This document shows positions 16,199 to 24,834 of a stretch of DNA of 64,000 bases, one piece after another. Position numbers and translations under genes: made by a program. The stretch comes from Anaerocolumna jejuensis DSM 15929 (lineage in GTDB: Bacteria; Bacillota; Clostridia; Lachnospirales; Lachnospiraceae). Numbering within the stretch: position 1 is the stretch's first letter; each line of letters begins with the position of its first letter. Location: NCBI RefSeq assembly GCF_900142215.1, contig NZ_FRAC01000007.1:1-64000 (forward strand), read 5' to 3'. The notes under the pieces were generated by a model. That model was not told where the DNA came from, did not search any database, and was given only the letters and a program-made list of their open reading frames with translations.

Positions 16199-17925
16199 TG
16201 TATAAAAGAATTCTTTCCTGTGTAGGAGAATATAAGAAATATGCCATTCTTACACCCCTGGTAATGGTCGGGGAAGTAATGATGGAGATTTTAATTCCCT
16301 TTGTAATGGCCAATATGATCGATAAGGGAATATTGGGAGAGGGAGGCGTCAGCTATATTGTAAAGATGGGAGCCCTAATGGTTGCCATGGCCCTTATCTC
16401 CTTGAATTTTGGCCGGATGGGAGCAAAATACGGAGCAAAGGCCGGCATGGGATTTGCTAAGAACTTAAGAAAGACAATGTTTGATAAGGTTCAGGATTTT
16501 TCCTTCTCCAATGTGGATAAATTCTCAACCTCATCTTTAGTTACAAGACTTACAACGGATGTTACCAATACCCAGAATGCTTTTATGATGGTTATCCGTA
16601 TGGCTGCCAGAGCACCAGTTATGTTAATAGGAGCTACTGTTATGGCTGTTCTTATTAACAGGAGCCTGTCCGTCGTATTTCTCATTGCCATTCCGGTATT
16701 GGGAGTCGCTCTTGGCCTTATTATGAGCAAGGCTCATCCTAGATTTGTCAAGATGCTTAATTTATATGACAGAATGAACAATGATGTCCAGGAGAACCTG
16801 ACAGGAATCCGTGTTGTGAAAGCCTTTGTAAGGGAGCCTCAGGAAACGAAAAAGTTTGAAGCCTCCGCTGATGCCGTAAGAAAAGCACAGATATTTGCTG
16901 AAAAATTAATTATTTTAAATGGTCCTGTCATGCAGTTCAGTATGTATGGCTGTATGATTGCTATCCTCTGGTTTGGCGGGAAAATGGTAATTGCGGGAAA
17001 TTTTGAACTAGGACAATTATCCAGCTTTATCAATTACATTGGACAGATTTTAATGTCTCTTATGATGATTTCCATGATTTTTATTATGGTTATTATCTCC
17101 AGAGCTTCCATGACCCGTATTTACGAGATACTGGAAGAAAAGATTGACTTAAGTGACGAAGGCGCGGATTCAAAGCAGAAGGTGGAAGATGGCTCCATTG
17201 AATTCAGAAAGGTAGCCTTCAGCTATGCGAAAGACAAGGAAAATCTTACATTAAGTGATATAAACTTCACCATTAAGCCCGGAGAAACCATTGGAATCAT
17301 CGGCGGAACAGGGTCTTCTAAAACTACGCTGGTACAGCTCATTCCAAGACTGTATGATGTGTTGGAGGGTGAAATTATCGTAGGCGGCCACGATGTCAGG
17401 GAATATACCTTAGAGCATCTTCGCAGTGAGGTGGCTATGGTACTCCAGAAAAATGTCCTGTTTTCCGGCTCTATCATAGATAATTTAAGATGGGGAAAGA
17501 AAGAGGCCACCAGGGAAGAGGTGGAGGAAGCCTGTAAGGCGGCTCAGGCCCATGATTTCATCATGTCCTTTCCCGATGGCTATGAGACTGAGCTGGGACA
17601 GGGCGGCGTTAACGTATCAGGCGGTCAAAAGCAGAGGCTCTGTATTGCCAGGGCTTTGTTAAAGAAGCCTAGAATCATTATTCTTGATGACTCTACCAGC
17701 GCTGTTGATACCGCAACGGATAAGAAAATAAGAGAAGCCCTGAAAGAAAAATTAAGCGGCACCACAACTATCATAATTGCCCAGAGAATATCCTCCGTCA
17801 GCGATGCGGACAGGGTACTGGTTTTAGAGGACGGCGGTGTGGATGCCTTCGATACTCCGGCAGCACTTATGGAAAATAATGAGATTTATAAAGAGGTTTA
17901 TGAGTCCCAGCAGAAAGGAGCTTAA
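16198..17925 (+). CDS. ABC exporter half-transporter, degenerate-site subunit
   Basis: 575 residues starting at ATG 16198 (GGGAGG 8 bases ahead). Six membrane helices in the N-terminal 310 residues and a nucleotide-binding domain behind. Walker A is GGTGSSKTT (Ser in place of the usual Gly before Lys), the signature is VSGGQKQR, and Walker B reads IIILDDSTSAVD, with Asp where catalytic Glu is expected. That substitution is typical for one subunit of heterodimeric exporters (BmrC/D, LmrC/D, TM287/288 type). The partner with canonical Glu follows 2 bases later. The pair probably exports drugs or lipids under MarR control. Confidence 0.88.
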   Translation: MYKRILSCVGEYKKYAILTPLVMVGEVMMEILIPFVMANMIDKGILGEGGVSYIVKMGALMVAMALISLNFGRMGAKYGAKAGMGFAKNLRKTMFDKVQDFSFSNVDKFSTSSLVTRLTTDVTNTQNAFMMVIRMAARAPVMLIGATVMAVLINRSLSVVFLIAIPVLGVALGLIMSKAHPRFVKMLNLYDRMNNDVQENLTGIRVVKAFVREPQETKKFEASADAVRKAQIFAEKLIILNGPVMQFSMYGCMIAILWFGGKMVIAGNFELGQLSSFINYIGQILMSLMMISMIFIMVIISRASMTRIYEILEEKIDLSDEGADSKQKVEDGSIEFRKVAFSYAKDKENLTLSDINFTIKPGETIGIIGGTGSSKTTLVQLIPRLYDVLEGEIIVGGHDVREYTLEHLRSEVAMVLQKNVLFSGSIIDNLRWGKKEATREEVEEACKAAQAHDFIMSFPDGYETELGQGGVNVSGGQKQRLCIARALLKKPRIIILDDSTSAVDTATDKKIREALKEKLSGTTTIIIAQRISSVSDADRVLVLEDGGVDAFDTPAALMENNEIYKEVYESQQKGA

Positions 17926-17927
17926 CA

Positions 17928-19817
17928 TTGAAAAAAGAAAAAGCAGTCAAACCGGGCAGCAGACCCCAAAATGCCGGAAAGACTTTAAAGAGAATTTTTC
18001 AGTATATGTCCCAATACAAGTTCCGTCTGGTTCTTATACTTGCAGGTATTGCAATAAGCTCTCTGGCACAGATAGCGGGAACTGCCTATCTGAAAAAAGT
18101 AGTGGACGGATATCTTGCACCCTTGTTAAAACAGTATGACAGCGCCTTGTTCCAGGGCTTTCTGAAAACACTTCTGAAAATGGCGGGAATCTATTTAACA
18201 GGTGTTATTTCGACCTATGTATACAGCAGGATCATGCTAAGCGTAGCTACCGGCACACTTTACCGGATTCGTACGGATCTGTTCCGTAAAATGGAATCCC
18301 TGCCGGTTAAATATTTTGACACCCATGCACATGGTGACATTATGAGCCGTTATACCAATGATACGGATACCTTAAGAGAGCTTTTCAGTAACACTGTTGC
18401 GAACTTTATCGCTTCGGCTATCAGTGTGACGGGTGTATTTATCATGATGCTGTACTTAAGCTGGCAGCTTACCATTCTGGTGGTTCTAATGGTACTGTTT
18501 ATGATATGGATCATAAAGACCATTGGAAAAAAGAGCGGCGCGCGCTTTAAGGAGCAGCAGAAGTATCTGGGCGAAGTAAACGGCTATATTGAAGAAATGT
18601 TTGAAGGCCAGAGAGTAGTAAAAGTATTCTGCTATGAAAAAGAGTCCAAAGAAAATTTTGATAAAATAAACAATCAGCTTTGTGAAGCATCTACCAAGGC
18701 CAATGGCTCTGCCAGTGTACTGATGCCCATTATGGGAAATTTATCCCATGTATTGTATGCTATTACTGCAATATTTGGAGGTATCCTCTCCCTCTCAGGA
18801 CATCTGACCATTGGTGCGGTAGTTGCCTTCCTTCAGTATACAAGAAACTTTTCCATGCCGATTACCCAGATGTCACAGCAGTTTAATTCCATACTGGCAG
18901 CCCTGGCAGGCGCAGAAAGAATCTTTAGTATGATTGATGAAGAGCCGGAGGTGGATGACGGCTATGTCACTCTGGTAAACGCCAGAGAAGAGCAGGGCGG
19001 AAAGCTTACGGAAACCAGTGATAAAACCGGTATCTGGGCCTGGAAGCATCCTCACAAGGATGGAACTACCAGCCTTACCAGGGTAAAGGGAGAAGTGGAT
19101 TTTGACAATGTAACCTTTGGCTACAATGAAGAAAAGACTGTATTAAACGGTGTTTCCCTCTATGCAAAGGTAGGGCAGAAGATAGCTTTTGTAGGTTCAA
19201 CCGGTGCAGGTAAGACCACAATTACAAATCTTATTAACCGCTTCTATGATGTGCCAGACGGCAAGATACGTTATGACGGAATTAATATTAATAAAATCAA
19301 GAAGGATGACTTAAGGCGTTCCCTTGCCATGGTCTTACAGGATTCCCATCTCTTTACCGGTACTGTTATGGAGAATATCCGTTACGGAAGGCCGGATGCT
19401 TCCAATGAAGAGATCATTGCGGCAGCCAAGCTTGCCAATGCCCATTCCTTTATCAAGCATCTTCCAAAAGGATATGATACCCTGTTAACAGCCGATGGAG
19501 CAAACCTTTCCCAGGGGCAGAGACAGCTTCTTACCATAGCAAGAGCAGCCGTTGCAGACCCGCCGGTATTAATCCTGGACGAAGCGACCTCCTCCATTGA
19601 TACGAGAACGGAAGCCCTTATTGAAAAGGGAATGGATAGGCTTATGGACGGCAGAACCGTATTTGTAATTGCCCACAGACTGTCTACCGTGCGAAATTCC
19701 CACGCCATTATGGTATTGGAAAACGGCAGGATTATTGAAAGAGGAAATCATGATAACCTGATAGACCAAAGAGGAAAATACTATCAGTTATATACCGGGA
19801 TGTTTGAATTATCCTGA
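17928..19817 (+). CDS. ABC exporter half-transporter, catalytic subunit
   Basis: A TTG start 7 bases after AAGGAG, only 2 bases behind the preceding stop. 629 residues with six membrane helices, an extra stretch between membrane and ATPase domains (about 345-390), Walker A GSTGAGKTT, signature LSQGQRQ and Walker B VLILDEATSSID with the catalytic Glu. It complements the degenerate site of the upstream subunit, so the two very likely form a heterodimer. No substrate is evident. Confidence 0.88.
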   Translation: MKKEKAVKPGSRPQNAGKTLKRIFQYMSQYKFRLVLILAGIAISSLAQIAGTAYLKKVVDGYLAPLLKQYDSALFQGFLKTLLKMAGIYLTGVISTYVYSRIMLSVATGTLYRIRTDLFRKMESLPVKYFDTHAHGDIMSRYTNDTDTLRELFSNTVANFIASAISVTGVFIMMLYLSWQLTILVVLMVLFMIWIIKTIGKKSGARFKEQQKYLGEVNGYIEEMFEGQRVVKVFCYEKESKENFDKINNQLCEASTKANGSASVLMPIMGNLSHVLYAITAIFGGILSLSGHLTIGAVVAFLQYTRNFSMPITQMSQQFNSILAALAGAERIFSMIDEEPEVDDGYVTLVNAREEQGGKLTETSDKTGIWAWKHPHKDGTTSLTRVKGEVDFDNVTFGYNEEKTVLNGVSLYAKVGQKIAFVGSTGAGKTTITNLINRFYDVPDGKIRYDGININKIKKDDLRRSLAMVLQDSHLFTGTVMENIRYGRPDASNEEIIAAAKLANAHSFIKHLPKGYDTLLTADGANLSQGQRQLLTIARAAVADPPVLILDEATSSIDTRTEALIEKGMDRLMDGRTVFVIAHRLSTVRNSHAIMVLENGRIIERGNHDNLIDQRGKYYQLYTGMFELS

Positions 19818-19824
19818 TAAGTAC

Positions 19825-19853
19825 TTGACAGGGCAGAGCTATATTGTTACTAT
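19825..19853 (+). promoter_or_regulatory. Promoter upstream of sodium-pump genes
   Basis: TTGACA (19825-19830), 17 bases, TACTAT (19848-19853). It begins just after the ABC stop and would drive the leader at 19860-19950 and then the decarboxylase subunit genes. Confidence 0.6.
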
Positions 19854-19919
19854 ATGTAAAAATAATATTTATCCGGTTGGCAGCTGTATACAGCTGTTTC
19901 AAGATTTGGCTTTAGGGTG

Positions 19920-19948
19920 GAGAGCTTCTTATGGAAGCTCTCTTTTTT
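19920..19948 (+). terminator. Intrinsic terminator / possible attenuator before oadG
   Basis: GAGAGCTTC, a 5-base loop, GAAGCTCTC and six T. It lies 67 bases after the -10 at 19848, so it either ends the exporter operon or attenuates the downstream sodium-pump genes. A smaller CAGCTG-based hairpin precedes it at about 19881-19896. Confidence 0.75.
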
Positions 19949-19986
19949 ATTTCCATAAATGACCGGGAAAAGAAAGAGGTGGTAAT

Positions 19987-20130
19987 GTGCCGGTAACGCA
20001 GGCTATTTTGTATGCACTATTTTGTATGCTGGTTGTTTTTCTTGTTCTGATTGCATTGTGGGCAATTATTAAGTTGTTTTCTTTTTGCTTAGGCATAATG
20101 GAAGGCAGAAGGCAGGGCAATAAAGAATAA
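19987..20130 (+). CDS. Small OadG-like sodium-pump gamma subunit (47 aa)
   Basis: GTG start preceded by AAGAGGTGG. The 47-residue peptide is VPVTQAILYALFCMLVVFLV followed by LIALWAIIKLFSFCLGIMEG and a charged end. It is one membrane helix with a short cytoplasmic tail, the layout of the gamma subunit of sodium-translocating decarboxylases. It lies 113 bases ahead of the beta-subunit gene in the same strand, where gamma is often encoded. It is shorter than usual gamma subunits (about 80-150), and an 18-bp repeat that could encode an Ala/Ser-rich linker follows in another frame. A C-terminal truncation by frameshift is possible. Confidence 0.6.
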   Translation: MPVTQAILYALFCMLVVFLVLIALWAIIKLFSFCLGIMEGRRQGNKE

Positions 20131-20141
20131 CCAGGGATAAA

Positions 20142-20213
20142 GCAGGAAGTAATAAAACGGCAGGAAGTAATAAAACAGCAGCAAGCAATAAAACGGCAGA
20201 AAGTAATAAAATT
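20142..20213. repeat. 18-bp tandem repeat, four copies
   Basis: Units of GCAGGAAGTAATAAAACG at 20142, 20160, 20178 and 20196, with a decayed fifth unit up to the ribosome binding site of the beta gene. The period is a multiple of three and one frame reads AGSNKT repeats (20133-20228). Confidence 0.85.
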
Positions 20214-20243
20214 GCAGACGTGTAATAAAAGGAGGAGGATTTT

Positions 20244-21383
20244 ATGTTAGCAGATGCTTTATTAAAATTATGGAGGGAATCGGGATACATGGCACTGGAC
20301 TGGAAGGCTCTGGTCATGATAGTTCTTGCCTGTGTTTTGGTTTATTTGGCCATTGCGAAGAAATTTGAACCGCTGCTTCTTTTACCAATAGCCTTTGGTA
20401 TGCTTTTGGCAAATCTTCCCCTTACGGGTATTATGAAGGAACCATTAAGTTCATCAGAAGCAGGAGGGCTGTTATACTATCTGTATCAGGGTGTCAAGCT
20501 TGGAATCTATCCATCCCTTATTTTTCTGGGAATTGGGGCAATGACGGATTTTGGTCCTTTGATTGCAAGACCAAGTAATCTCATTATTGGAGCAGGAGCT
20601 CAGTTTGGCATTGCGATAGCATTTGTAATAGCTATAGCATTGGGCTTTTTGCCGGGAGAAGCGGCTTCCATCGGCATTATCGGCGGAGCGGACGGACCAA
20701 CGGCTATTTACCTGACCACTAAGCTTGCTCCGAATTTGCTTGCTCCCATATCGATTGCCGCCTATTCCTATATGGCTTTGATACCAATGATACAGCCGCC
20801 CCTTATGAAGCTGCTCACGACTAAAAAAGAGAGGGAAATTGTAATGGAGCAGTCCCGAAAGGTATCAAAGCTTGAAAAAATATGCTTCCCTCTCATTGTT
20901 TCCATTGTATGTATCTTACTTTTACCCTCTGTGGCACCCCTCATCGGCATGTTAATGCTCGGTAACCTTTTTCGTGAATCCGGAGTGACAGAGAGGCTTT
21001 CCGAAACGGTACAGAATGCCCTGATCAATATCGTTACCATATTTCTTGGAGTTACTGTTGGTGCTACGGCACAGGGAAGTGCTTTCCTTAAACCGGAAAC
21101 AATCAAGATTATATTGTTAGGCCTTCTTGCCTTTATGTTCAGCACAGTAGGAGGATTGTTAATTGCAAAAATCATGAGTTTTTTATCCGGAGGAAAAATC
21201 AATCCCTTAATTGGCTCTGCCGGAGTTTCGGCAGTTCCCATGGCGGCCCGTGTAACTCAGGTGGAAGGCCAAAAGGCAAATCCCCGCAATTACCTGTTAA
21301 TGCATGCCATGGGGCCCAATGTAGCAGGGGTTATCGGCTCGGCTGTGGCTGCCGGAATACTCCTTTCCCTCTTTGGAAAATAG
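20244..21383 (+). CDS. Sodium ion-translocating decarboxylase beta subunit (OadB type)
   Basis: 379 residues, AGGAGGA ahead of the ATG, polytopic. It has GGADGPTAIYLTTKLAPNLL, the conserved motif of the beta family, and later VTVGATAQGSAFL and SAGVSAVPMAARVTQ. Beta subunits pump sodium ions across the membrane using decarboxylation of a carboxybiotin carrier (oxaloacetate, methylmalonyl-CoA or glutaconyl-CoA decarboxylases). Only gamma is adjacent. No carboxyltransferase alpha or biotin carrier is present in this window, so the substrate cannot be told. Confidence 0.88.
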   Translation: MLADALLKLWRESGYMALDWKALVMIVLACVLVYLAIAKKFEPLLLLPIAFGMLLANLPLTGIMKEPLSSSEAGGLLYYLYQGVKLGIYPSLIFLGIGAMTDFGPLIARPSNLIIGAGAQFGIAIAFVIAIALGFLPGEAASIGIIGGADGPTAIYLTTKLAPNLLAPISIAAYSYMALIPMIQPPLMKLLTTKKEREIVMEQSRKVSKLEKICFPLIVSIVCILLLPSVAPLIGMLMLGNLFRESGVTERLSETVQNALINIVTIFLGVTVGATAQGSAFLKPETIKIILLGLLAFMFSTVGGLLIAKIMSFLSGGKINPLIGSAGVSAVPMAARVTQVEGQKANPRNYLLMHAMGPNVAGVIGSAVAAGILLSLFGK

Positions 21384-21434
21384 CTGTCAGCTAATAGCAT
21401 GGCAAACGCATGAAGGAAGTTTATGGAAGCGGAC

Positions 21435-21666
21435 GATGACCAAGGAGGTTGTTTTGGAGTTTTGTTACGCGAGAACCCTTATTCCACTAAAACGGCAGAA
21501 AACGTAACTGGCAGGTAAATCAGTGCCAAACTCGCTGTAACAAATTTGGCTGTGTTAGTTATCAAGCTCAAACAGTGGCACTATTTTACCTAGTCACGTT
21601 TCCTGCCGCTTAAGTGTCATAAGGAACCTCTTAAGACAAAACTCCATAACAACCTCCTTGGTCATC
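21435..21666. repeat. 232-bp imperfect palindrome
   Basis: The outer arms GATGACCAAGGAGGTTGTT (from 21435) and AACAACCTCCTTGGTCATC (to 21666) pair almost perfectly and continue inward through TGGAGTTTTGT/ACAAAACTCCA. Inner segments CGGCAG/CTGCCG, ACGT/ACGT and AGTGCC/GGCACT also pair. The element fills the gap between the beta-subunit gene and the GNAT gene; no reading frame is credible in it. An 11-base copy of AGCTAATAGCA occurs on both sides (21389-21399 and 21705-21715). Confidence 0.8.
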
Positions 21667-21906
21667 TGTGTATATCCATTATTTGGCCTCATGTATTTGT
21701 CGCGAGCTAATAGCAGTAAACCTTGCTGGATATGTGTTTTATCTGGTATACTGGGAGTAAGAATAAGATTGTAATTTCCAGAGAATAGGATATACTTAAA
21801 GTAGAATGGCTTTCAATTATATAAAGCTATTATAAGTTGAATTTCCATATCAGTAAACTTAATTTAATTGATATCATACAGGATAAATACATGGCAGGGA
21901 GTATTT

Positions 21907-23304
21907 ATGAAAATTGAGCGAGCGGTATTTGAAGATTTGGATGAAATTGTAAATATATTGGATGAAGTGACCTTAAAGCTTTTGGATGAAGGAATCCAGC
22001 AGTGGAAATATCCCTGGTATAAGGAAAATGTAAAGAAAGAACTGGATTATCAGTATGTAGTGCGAAAAGAGAATAATATTATTGCAGTATTCTCCATCAG
22101 GCCCCTTGGAAAGAATAACTTTATGGAAGAGGCAGGGGACAGGGATTATTACCTCTATCGAATTGCTATTATGCCCGAGTTTCAGGGAAAAAAAATCGGG
22201 GAAGCTATATTGCAATATGTCAGGAAGCTGTGCAGGAAGGATAAGCTGAACATATATCTGGACTGCTATGCCGGAAATGATAAGCTGAGAAAATTTTATA
22301 AAAAAGAGGGCTTTTATGAAGTAGGAAATTTCTCAGAGAAGGATTATAATATAACAGTATTCCGGTTTTTATGGAAGGATACGGCTGCAAAAAACCGGTT
22401 AAGAAATATTACAAAGAAAAGAAAAAGAGAGCTTCGGATTATCAGAAGAGCAGCAGTGGCCGTATTGCTGGTGGTTTTGATGATTAATAGTAAGAGTATA
22501 ATCGGGTTCTTTGATCACAGAATCCAGATGACACCTGCTATTGTAGTTGGTGAGTTCACATATTGGAGGTATGGAGAAGAAAGCAGCAGAAAGCTTCCAA
22601 GCTATGCCGCCGAAATAGGAAAAATAGAGAAAGTAGTGTCAAAGGGCCAATGGCCGGTTCATTCTATGGAGGCGGTGGGGATTTCCGCAAATATGATAGG
22701 AAAGCAAGTCTATCAATCCAGTGATAAGAACGATGTCTACATTTATGATCATAATCAGTCCGCATATATAACCTTTAAAAAAGATTATCTGATTGATAAT
22801 AATAATTACAGTAACGGTCTTTATGAAAAGCTTCTTAAGGCCTGTACTTCAAAAAAAGTAACCCCTTTGGATAAAATACCGTCGGATTATACCCTGGAGC
22901 AGGCCAGAAAAGACAAGCTTGCAATTTTAAATTACAAGGATTTAAAAGCAGTATCTGAAGGAAAAGAGAGTTGGGAGGCTTTTTTGGAAGCCGTTGATAA
23001 AGAAGGAAAAGCTTATATAAGAATTGCACGAATGGGAGAAGTCGGACAGGACTTTTATATTGACCTGTTCTATTATAAGAAGAATTATTATTACTTCCTA
23101 TCGGGAAATCCGGACCGTTATAACGACAGATATTCCTATTTGTTAACAGAGGATTTACCACAGAGTGAGAATGATATTTACACTTTATATCTTTTAAGCC
23201 AGAATAACACAAAGGCAGTAACGGATTATTTAATGAATCAGGCAACGGATAGTAATGTGGCACTGATATTCTTTCAGAAAAAGGAAGAGGAAGCTTTACA
23301 GTAA
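21907..23304 (+). CDS. GNAT acetyltransferase fused to a membrane-anchored DUF4362-like domain
   Basis: ATG 21907 follows CAGGGAG at 6 bases; the upstream in-frame ATG at 21868 has no such site. Residues 1-155 form a GNAT acetyltransferase: YLYRIAIMPEFQGKKIGEAI is the acetyl-CoA loop and YAGNDKLRKFYKKEGF the C-terminal motif. A basic patch and one helix (about 180-200) follow, then about 265 residues that should be outside the membrane. The end (RKDKLAILNYKDL..., EGKAYIRIARMGEVGQDFYI, LFYYKKNYYYFLSG) resembles DUF4362-type lipoprotein domains. Having a cytosolic acyltransferase and an extracytoplasmic domain in one chain is unusual. Confidence 0.75.
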   Translation: MKIERAVFEDLDEIVNILDEVTLKLLDEGIQQWKYPWYKENVKKELDYQYVVRKENNIIAVFSIRPLGKNNFMEEAGDRDYYLYRIAIMPEFQGKKIGEAILQYVRKLCRKDKLNIYLDCYAGNDKLRKFYKKEGFYEVGNFSEKDYNITVFRFLWKDTAAKNRLRNITKKRKRELRIIRRAAVAVLLVVLMINSKSIIGFFDHRIQMTPAIVVGEFTYWRYGEESSRKLPSYAAEIGKIEKVVSKGQWPVHSMEAVGISANMIGKQVYQSSDKNDVYIYDHNQSAYITFKKDYLIDNNNYSNGLYEKLLKACTSKKVTPLDKIPSDYTLEQARKDKLAILNYKDLKAVSEGKESWEAFLEAVDKEGKAYIRIARMGEVGQDFYIDLFYYKKNYYYFLSGNPDRYNDRYSYLLTEDLPQSENDIYTLYLLSQNNTKAVTDYLMNQATDSNVALIFFQKKEEEALQ

Positions 23305-23386
23305 TTTTCCCAAACAATGAAAATCTGCAACTTATATCAAGAAAAATTTGATATGGTCTAGTATAATAAAGCAAAGGAGTGAGCGT

Positions 23387-23770
23387 ATGTCATCAAAAGT
23401 AATAAAAAATATGGTAAACTGGATTGATGAAAATATAACAAATGAACCCACTCTGGAGAAGATGGCTGACTATATCGGTTATTCCCATTATTATTGCTCT
23501 GCCCAGTTTCATGAAGTGGTCGGAATAACCTTTAAGCAATATGTCTCTGAAAGACGATTAGTTCATGCCTTTCAGGAGGTTAAGGAATCCAATGAAAAGC
23601 TTCTTAATATTGCTTTAAAATACGGCTATTCCTCTCAGGCTGCGTTTACAAGAGCTTTCGTCAGCAATTTTGGCTGCACCCCCAATCAATGCCGGAAGGA
23701 TATGGATAATTTATGCCTTGTGAAAGGGAAAGAGGATTGGTTGGAATATCATATTGCAGCTGTTGACTAA
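23387..23770 (+). CDS. Short AraC-type DNA-binding protein
   Basis: ATG 23387 lies 8 bases after AAAGGAG. The 127 residues are essentially only the two-HTH AraC domain: EPTLEKMADYIGYSHYYCSAQF, then KLLNIALKYGYSSQAAFTRAF and FGCTPNQCRK. There is no ligand-binding domain, as in SoxS/MarA-type regulators, except for a 25-residue tail. A TATAAT box lies at 23362-23367 and an ATATCAA/TTGATAT inverted repeat at 23333-23353 may be an operator. Targets are unknown. Confidence 0.82.
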   Translation: MSSKVIKNMVNWIDENITNEPTLEKMADYIGYSHYYCSAQFHEVVGITFKQYVSERRLVHAFQEVKESNEKLLNIALKYGYSSQAAFTRAFVSNFGCTPNQCRKDMDNLCLVKGKEDWLEYHIAAVD

Positions 23771-23840
23771 CATATGCACAGTCGAAGATTGAAACTATAC
23801 GAATACCCGATTGAAGATTGGATGTTGGGAAAGAAGATAG

Positions 23841-23867
23841 TTTGAAAAATGCGCTGCATTTTTCAAA
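23841..23867 (+). terminator. Terminator after short araC gene
   Basis: TTTGAAAAATGC and GCATTTTTCAAA form a perfect 12-bp stem with a 3-base loop. It is followed by TTTCTATTT. Confidence 0.65.
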
Positions 23868-23920
23868 TTTCTATTTAAGCAGTATCGCAAGCAGGTTATG
23901 AGAAAGGCAAGGTTATAAAT

Positions 23921-24796
23921 ATGGAGAAAAAAATAGGTAAAAATGACCCATGCTGGTGTGGCAGCGGAAATAAATATAAATTCTGCCACCTAAGCTTTGA
24001 TGAGAAAATAGAAGGCTTCAGAAGAAACGGTCATAAGGTTCCACCCAGAAAGATTATTAAGACACCGGAACAGATTGCAGGAATTAAGGAAAGCTGCAAG
24101 CTAAACATAGCAATTTTAGATTGTGTTGGAGAGCGCATAAAGGAAGGCATGTCAACGGAGGAAATTAACCGGATAGTTCATGAAAAGACCCTGCAATTAG
24201 GAGGAATTCCGGCTCCCCTTAATTTTAACGGATTTCCCAAGAGCGTTTGTACTTCTGTTAACAGCCAGGTCTGCCATGGCATTCCCTCAGAGGAAGATAT
24301 TTTAAAAAACGGGGATATTATTAATGTGGATGTCTCCACTATTTATAACGGCTATTTTTCGGATTCCTCCAGAATGTACTTAATCGGTGAGGTAAGTGAG
24401 GAAAAGAAGAAGCTGGTTGAGGTTACAAAGGAATGTGTGGAAATAGGGCTGCAGCAGGTAAAACCCTGGGGCTTCTTAGGAGATATGGGGCAGGCAGTTA
24501 ATGACCATGCCACAAAGAACGGCTACAGTGTAGTACGTGAAATCGGCGGACACGGCGTAGGACTTGAATTCCATGAAGAGCCATGGGTAAGCTATGTAAG
24601 CAGAAAAGGCAGAGAAATGTTAATGGTACCCGGCATGATATTTACCATTGAACCCATGGTAAATATGGGAACCAATGAGATATTTATTGATGAGGACGAT
24701 GACTGGACGGTTTATACTGCCGATGGAAAACCTTCCGCACAGTGGGAGATTATGGTTTTAGTAACAGAGGAAGGCTACGAGCTTCTCTGTTATTAG
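23921..24796 (+). CDS. map: Type I methionine aminopeptidase with SEC-C zinc motif
   Basis: 291 residues. The N-terminus DPCWCGSGNKYKFCH is a SEC-C motif that binds zinc and probably the ribosome. The catalytic domain carries the metal ligands in INVDVSTIYNGYFSDSSRMY (two Asp), GGHGVGLEFHEEPWV (His), FTIEPMVN (Glu) and the last Glu in SAQWEIMVLVTEEG. It removes the initiator methionine from nascent proteins. Most Firmicutes carry a second, SEC-C-less Map near the ribosomal protein genes; this would be the accessory copy. The Nudix gene starts 38 bases downstream. Confidence 0.92.
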   Translation: MEKKIGKNDPCWCGSGNKYKFCHLSFDEKIEGFRRNGHKVPPRKIIKTPEQIAGIKESCKLNIAILDCVGERIKEGMSTEEINRIVHEKTLQLGGIPAPLNFNGFPKSVCTSVNSQVCHGIPSEEDILKNGDIINVDVSTIYNGYFSDSSRMYLIGEVSEEKKKLVEVTKECVEIGLQQVKPWGFLGDMGQAVNDHATKNGYSVVREIGGHGVGLEFHEEPWVSYVSRKGREMLMVPGMIFTIEPMVNMGTNEIFIDEDDDWTVYTADGKPSAQWEIMVLVTEEGYELLCY

Positions 24797-24834
24797 AAAG
24801 AGCTCCTTCTTACTTTGAGAACCGGGGAGAGTAC

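Noticed and set aside
20069..20317. Minus-strand 82-codon frame with hydrophobic repeats
   Set aside because: It is the complement of the gamma gene and 18-bp repeat; the plus-strand reading explains the region better.
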